NCBI GenBank assembly: GCA_003427395.1
Contig: BFEA01000636.1
Coordinates: 180,600-212,531, forward strand
Length of the DNA stretch: 31,932 bases
DNA from: Chara braunii
Lineage: Eukaryota > Streptophyta > Charophyceae > Charales > Characeae
Direction: 5' to 3'
The notes below the pieces were generated by a model, which was not told the origin of the DNA, made no database searches, and saw only the letters and a list, made by a program, of their open reading frames with translations. How positions within the stretch are numbered: the stretch's first letter is position 1; each line of letters opens with the position of its first letter. The position numbers and the translations under genes are program-made. Of this stretch, positions 29,596 to 31,932 are shown one piece after another.

Positions 29596-29907
29596 TAAAA
29601 TAATAATAATAAAAATGAAAAACCTGCACGTTTCCGCACAGGCACCACCCGCACGGAACTCCGCACGAATGTGCAGCTCGTACGGTTGCAAGTATGGTAT
29701 AAAATCAATCAATTTTTCGAGAGCTCCCTCAAAGTGATGGCAATACCCGAGGCGAGTCCGTAACTCTGGCCCACTCACATATCTCACTATTTCAGATATT
29801 CTTAACCCTTACTATATCATTTTAACCCACCCTGTCGAGGGGGAGTTTCTGCAGTGAAGGGTACATCCGTGGGAGTCTTCGATTAGGAGATTATCAAAGA
29901 GTGGTTG

Positions 29908-30450
29908 TTAAAATACCTCCTCCCATCTATCTGGGAAACTTTTGCCTGTCAACAACAGTCTATGCCATATTTTCATGAGAAGGATCCAAAAATGAGCATT
30001 ACAAAAATCTATTCTCCCCACCTGTCTATCACGGACACATTGATCTAACAGTTCCTGCGACGATCCTTTGGGGAAAGGCCAAGATCTATTCTCTAACCAC
30101 ATCATGCGATCAATGCTCTCAGTCTTGACCGGGGCCAGACGTGGAATTTGTTCCCATGCCAACACACTCCATTGGGTCCGGGGTTAAATAATAGGCGCTT
30201 GTTCCATTGCACTAATAATGCCCTGGCTTCCAAAGAGGGCTCAATAATTCTCGACCATCCCCTAGTCTTAGGTTGTATTATCGAGTGTCACGCCACTCTG
30301 CTAATGACATTATCATACTCATGGTTCTGTTTCCATGAGAAGGTGGATAGCTAGCGCTGCAGTGCACATAAGAGTTTTTTTGTTCAAGGCCCATATCACT
30401 GATTTGTACCAAATAGAGGGTAGGACCACACTGTTAATCACGACGCCGGA
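29908..30450 (-). pseudogene. LINE-type ORF2 3' fragment
   Basis: Reading the minus strand from about 30450, the frames give SVVLPSIWYKSVIWAL, a pattern like the end of non-LTR retrotransposon polymerases (a Leu-Pro, Tyr and Trp block). Next come an FSWK-like block and, after a TGA, IIQPKTRGWSRIIEPSLEA and ALLVQWNKRLLF, matching the 'P..GG..I.dp..qa.Al...W' block seen after the RT of LINEs. The open part 30165-29908 then runs on with AWEQIPRLAPVK to a TAA. Frame changes near 30180 and 30345 and the TGA show decay. The 5' part of the element is missing beyond about 30450. Confidence 0.55.
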
Positions 30451-31690
30451 GGTGGGCTTTTTTGTTTTTTTCTCACCCATGACCCAACCAGCCCAATTTT
30501 TTTTTTTTGCAACCCGCCTGACTCAAGAATTTTAATTTCCACCTCAAGACGATCCCGCCCACGGAAAATATTTTTTGAAATTTCAGCCCCATGCCTGACC
30601 CGTCCCCAAAAAAATTATCACCCGGACCCAACCGCACCCGTGAGAACATCACTACCCACCTGCACCCAAGTCCTATGCACCACTTGCCAGTGTCACTCCG
30701 TCATGGTGTCGCGCAGCAGCAAGGCCAAGTAAGTTGGGGGCGGGCTTTAGAATTCGCCAAGTTCGCTAACCAAGGGCGAAGTTCAAAGAGGATGGATCTA
30801 GCCGCTTACTATGGCTGGAACCGCTCCCTCCTTTCTTTAAAGAAAAACTGGGCGAGGGGCTGGACTGCTGGACCACACTTTTTATTTTTTTCTTGGCCCC
30901 AATGTAACAGGCGACCCTGCGCGACTGTACCCAGGCCTGCTTTTTCGATTCTCTCAAACTCGAGCCTGTGCACTGCACAAGTGGACCCAAGGCCTTGTTC
31001 ATTTTTGTTTTGGGTGTGAGGGGGGGGGGCTGAAAGGCGCCAAGGGCCCAAGGGGGAGGGGAGGGGGGGGGACATTTTGTTGGGTGGTCCTGAGTCTATG
31101 GGTCGGGTGACCTAGGCAAACGCTTCACCCACCTGTCACCCACCCAACGGGTGACCCAGAGCAAACTTTCACCCGCCCATGATCCAGAAATGCCCACTAG
31201 CTGCGCACGTCCGTCACCCACCCAAGGAGGCATAGGTAGACCCAAGCCCAACCCAATCACCTTGTGGGTCGGGTGGGGCAGGTGGTGCGGCTGTGGGCAC
31301 CCGGTGCCCACCAACGCCCAGGAGGGAAGTATTGCTTACCTTTCCATAGTCCTAGTTTAACACTGGTTTGTTGTGTTATACTTTCATTGTGAGTTGTGGG
31401 CTTACCAGACGCAAATAGAGAGATACCCAACACCCTGATTGGGGTATCCAAAGGCAACCATTTGACTTGGGGGCGTTCAGGGGGTCTCATGGTCTCACCC
31501 TTAGACGACAAACAACTACCAAAACACAGATCACGGGTTCAAACACTCAGGGGTCGACTCGATACTGTACATGGGCAAAGTGAGGTCTGGGGATCGAACT
31601 CTAGGGACCGCATCCGTGACTGCCGAAAGGTGAGGGGTTTGATCTGTAGATCTGTCGAATAGGAGTCACAACTCTGTAGAGGTTGTGGCT
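30451..31690. other. No recognisable gene; homopolymers and CACCC/GGGTG motifs
   Basis: Short ORFs occur on both strands but none has a motif or conserved composition. The stretch includes runs of T (near 30495-30510), runs of G (31021-31072) and a segment (31085-31310) with many CACCC and GGGTG words in opposite orientations. At 31535-31550 a GGGTTCAAAC word resembles a Pol III B box, without a good A box. Confidence 0.5.
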
Positions 31691-31697
31691 GTAGATG

Positions 31698-31770
31698 CTC
31701 TGAAAGGTCAAGGTCATAGCTGCTACAGTCCTGAAAGGTAAAGGTCGTAGCTGCTACAGTACCCGAAAGG
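31698..31770. repeat. Two copies of a 34-bp unit
   Basis: CTGAAAGGTCAAGGTCATAG with GCTGCTACAG, then CTGAAAGGTAAAGGTCGTAG with GCTGCTACAG, follow one another at a 34-base spacing. A third, weaker copy (CCGAAAGGCCAAGTCCACAG) comes next. Confidence 0.65.
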
Positions 31771-31825
31771 CCAAGTCCACAGCCTTCCGGAAGGTCCGGA
31801 AGTGGCTTTTCGAAGTGTCCCACGT

Positions 31826-31932
31826 TTAGTCAGAGGTAAGTGGGCAAGTGGTGGGCCTTTAGTCAGAGGCAAGTGGGCAAGTGGTGGGCCTTTAGTCAGA
31901 GGCAAGTGGGCAAGTGGTGGGCCTTTAGTCAG
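31826..31932. repeat. 33-bp tandem repeat running off the window
   Basis: Three units and part of a fourth start with TTTAGTCAGAGGCAAGTGGG. They are nearly identical, one substitution being visible in the first unit, which suggests recent expansion. The array continues beyond 31932. Confidence 0.9.

Noticed and set aside
28490-29737. 415-codon forward ORF running out of the 3' LTR
   Set aside because: It is an alternative frame over the 203-codon LTR ORF; beyond the LTR it is only Ser/Pro/Leu from a pyrimidine tract, and the 5' LTR counterpart ends elsewhere.
31471-31560. tRNA gene or tRNA-derived SINE with a GGGTTCAAAC word
   Set aside because: No acceptable A box, acceptor stem or anticodon arm could be drawn; a B-box-like word alone is not evidence.

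Overview
This is a eukaryotic, transposon-dominated window with no clear single-copy host gene. It holds two decayed Ty3/gypsy-type LTR retrotransposons, a LINE-like fragment, several tandem-repeat arrays and a 570-base assembly gap. The window suggests a large, repeat-rich plant-lineage genome. Supports for this are the primer-binding site of the plus-strand element, which matches the initiator-Met-tRNA type common in plant LTR elements, the TATA boxes, and the gag-pro-RT-RNaseH-integrase order. A charophyte alga is plausible, but the species cannot be fixed from sequence alone.

Layout. Positions 1-1399 carry a repeat (purine tract, hairpin array, unique part) that recurs at 14936-16320; the gap lies in the second copy. 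At 1400-2120 there is a TATA box and a short disordered Arg/Gly-Glu-Pro-rich reading frame. At 2120-4150 I see no gene. A tandem array at 4150-4740 abuts element A, a Ty3/gypsy-type element on the minus strand (11954 down to 4743). Its order is an unusual N-terminal region, gag with a CCHC knuckle, protease, RT, RNase H, H2C2 zinc domain, DDE integrase and GPF domain. It is broken by stops and frameshifts, and the RT active site reads YIDG. From 12040 to 14960 lie four successive tandem arrays with different units.

Element B (plus strand, 16321-29123) has 2-kb LTRs at both ends, an initiator-tRNA-type primer-binding site at 18326, gag, protease, RT/RNase H, integrase and then three extra ORFs (24531-26535) not normally found in Ty3/gypsy elements. 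The pol/x and x/y junctions are 4-base ATGA stop/start overlaps; the y/z junction is TTGA, one base from the same motif. Both LTRs also hold an open 203-codon frame. B is inactive as it stands: the protease Asp is Tyr, the integrase Glu is Lys, and there are several frameshifts and stops.

After B come a pyrimidine-rich tract, a minus-strand LINE ORF2 3' fragment (about 30450-29908), non-coding sequence with homopolymers and CACCC/GGGTG motifs, and a 33-bp tandem repeat running off the end. A and B are divergent: their 5' ends face each other across the arrays and repeat copy 2. The best candidate for something undescribed is the three-ORF cassette of element B with its overlapping junctions; the hairpin array with co-varying arms is second.
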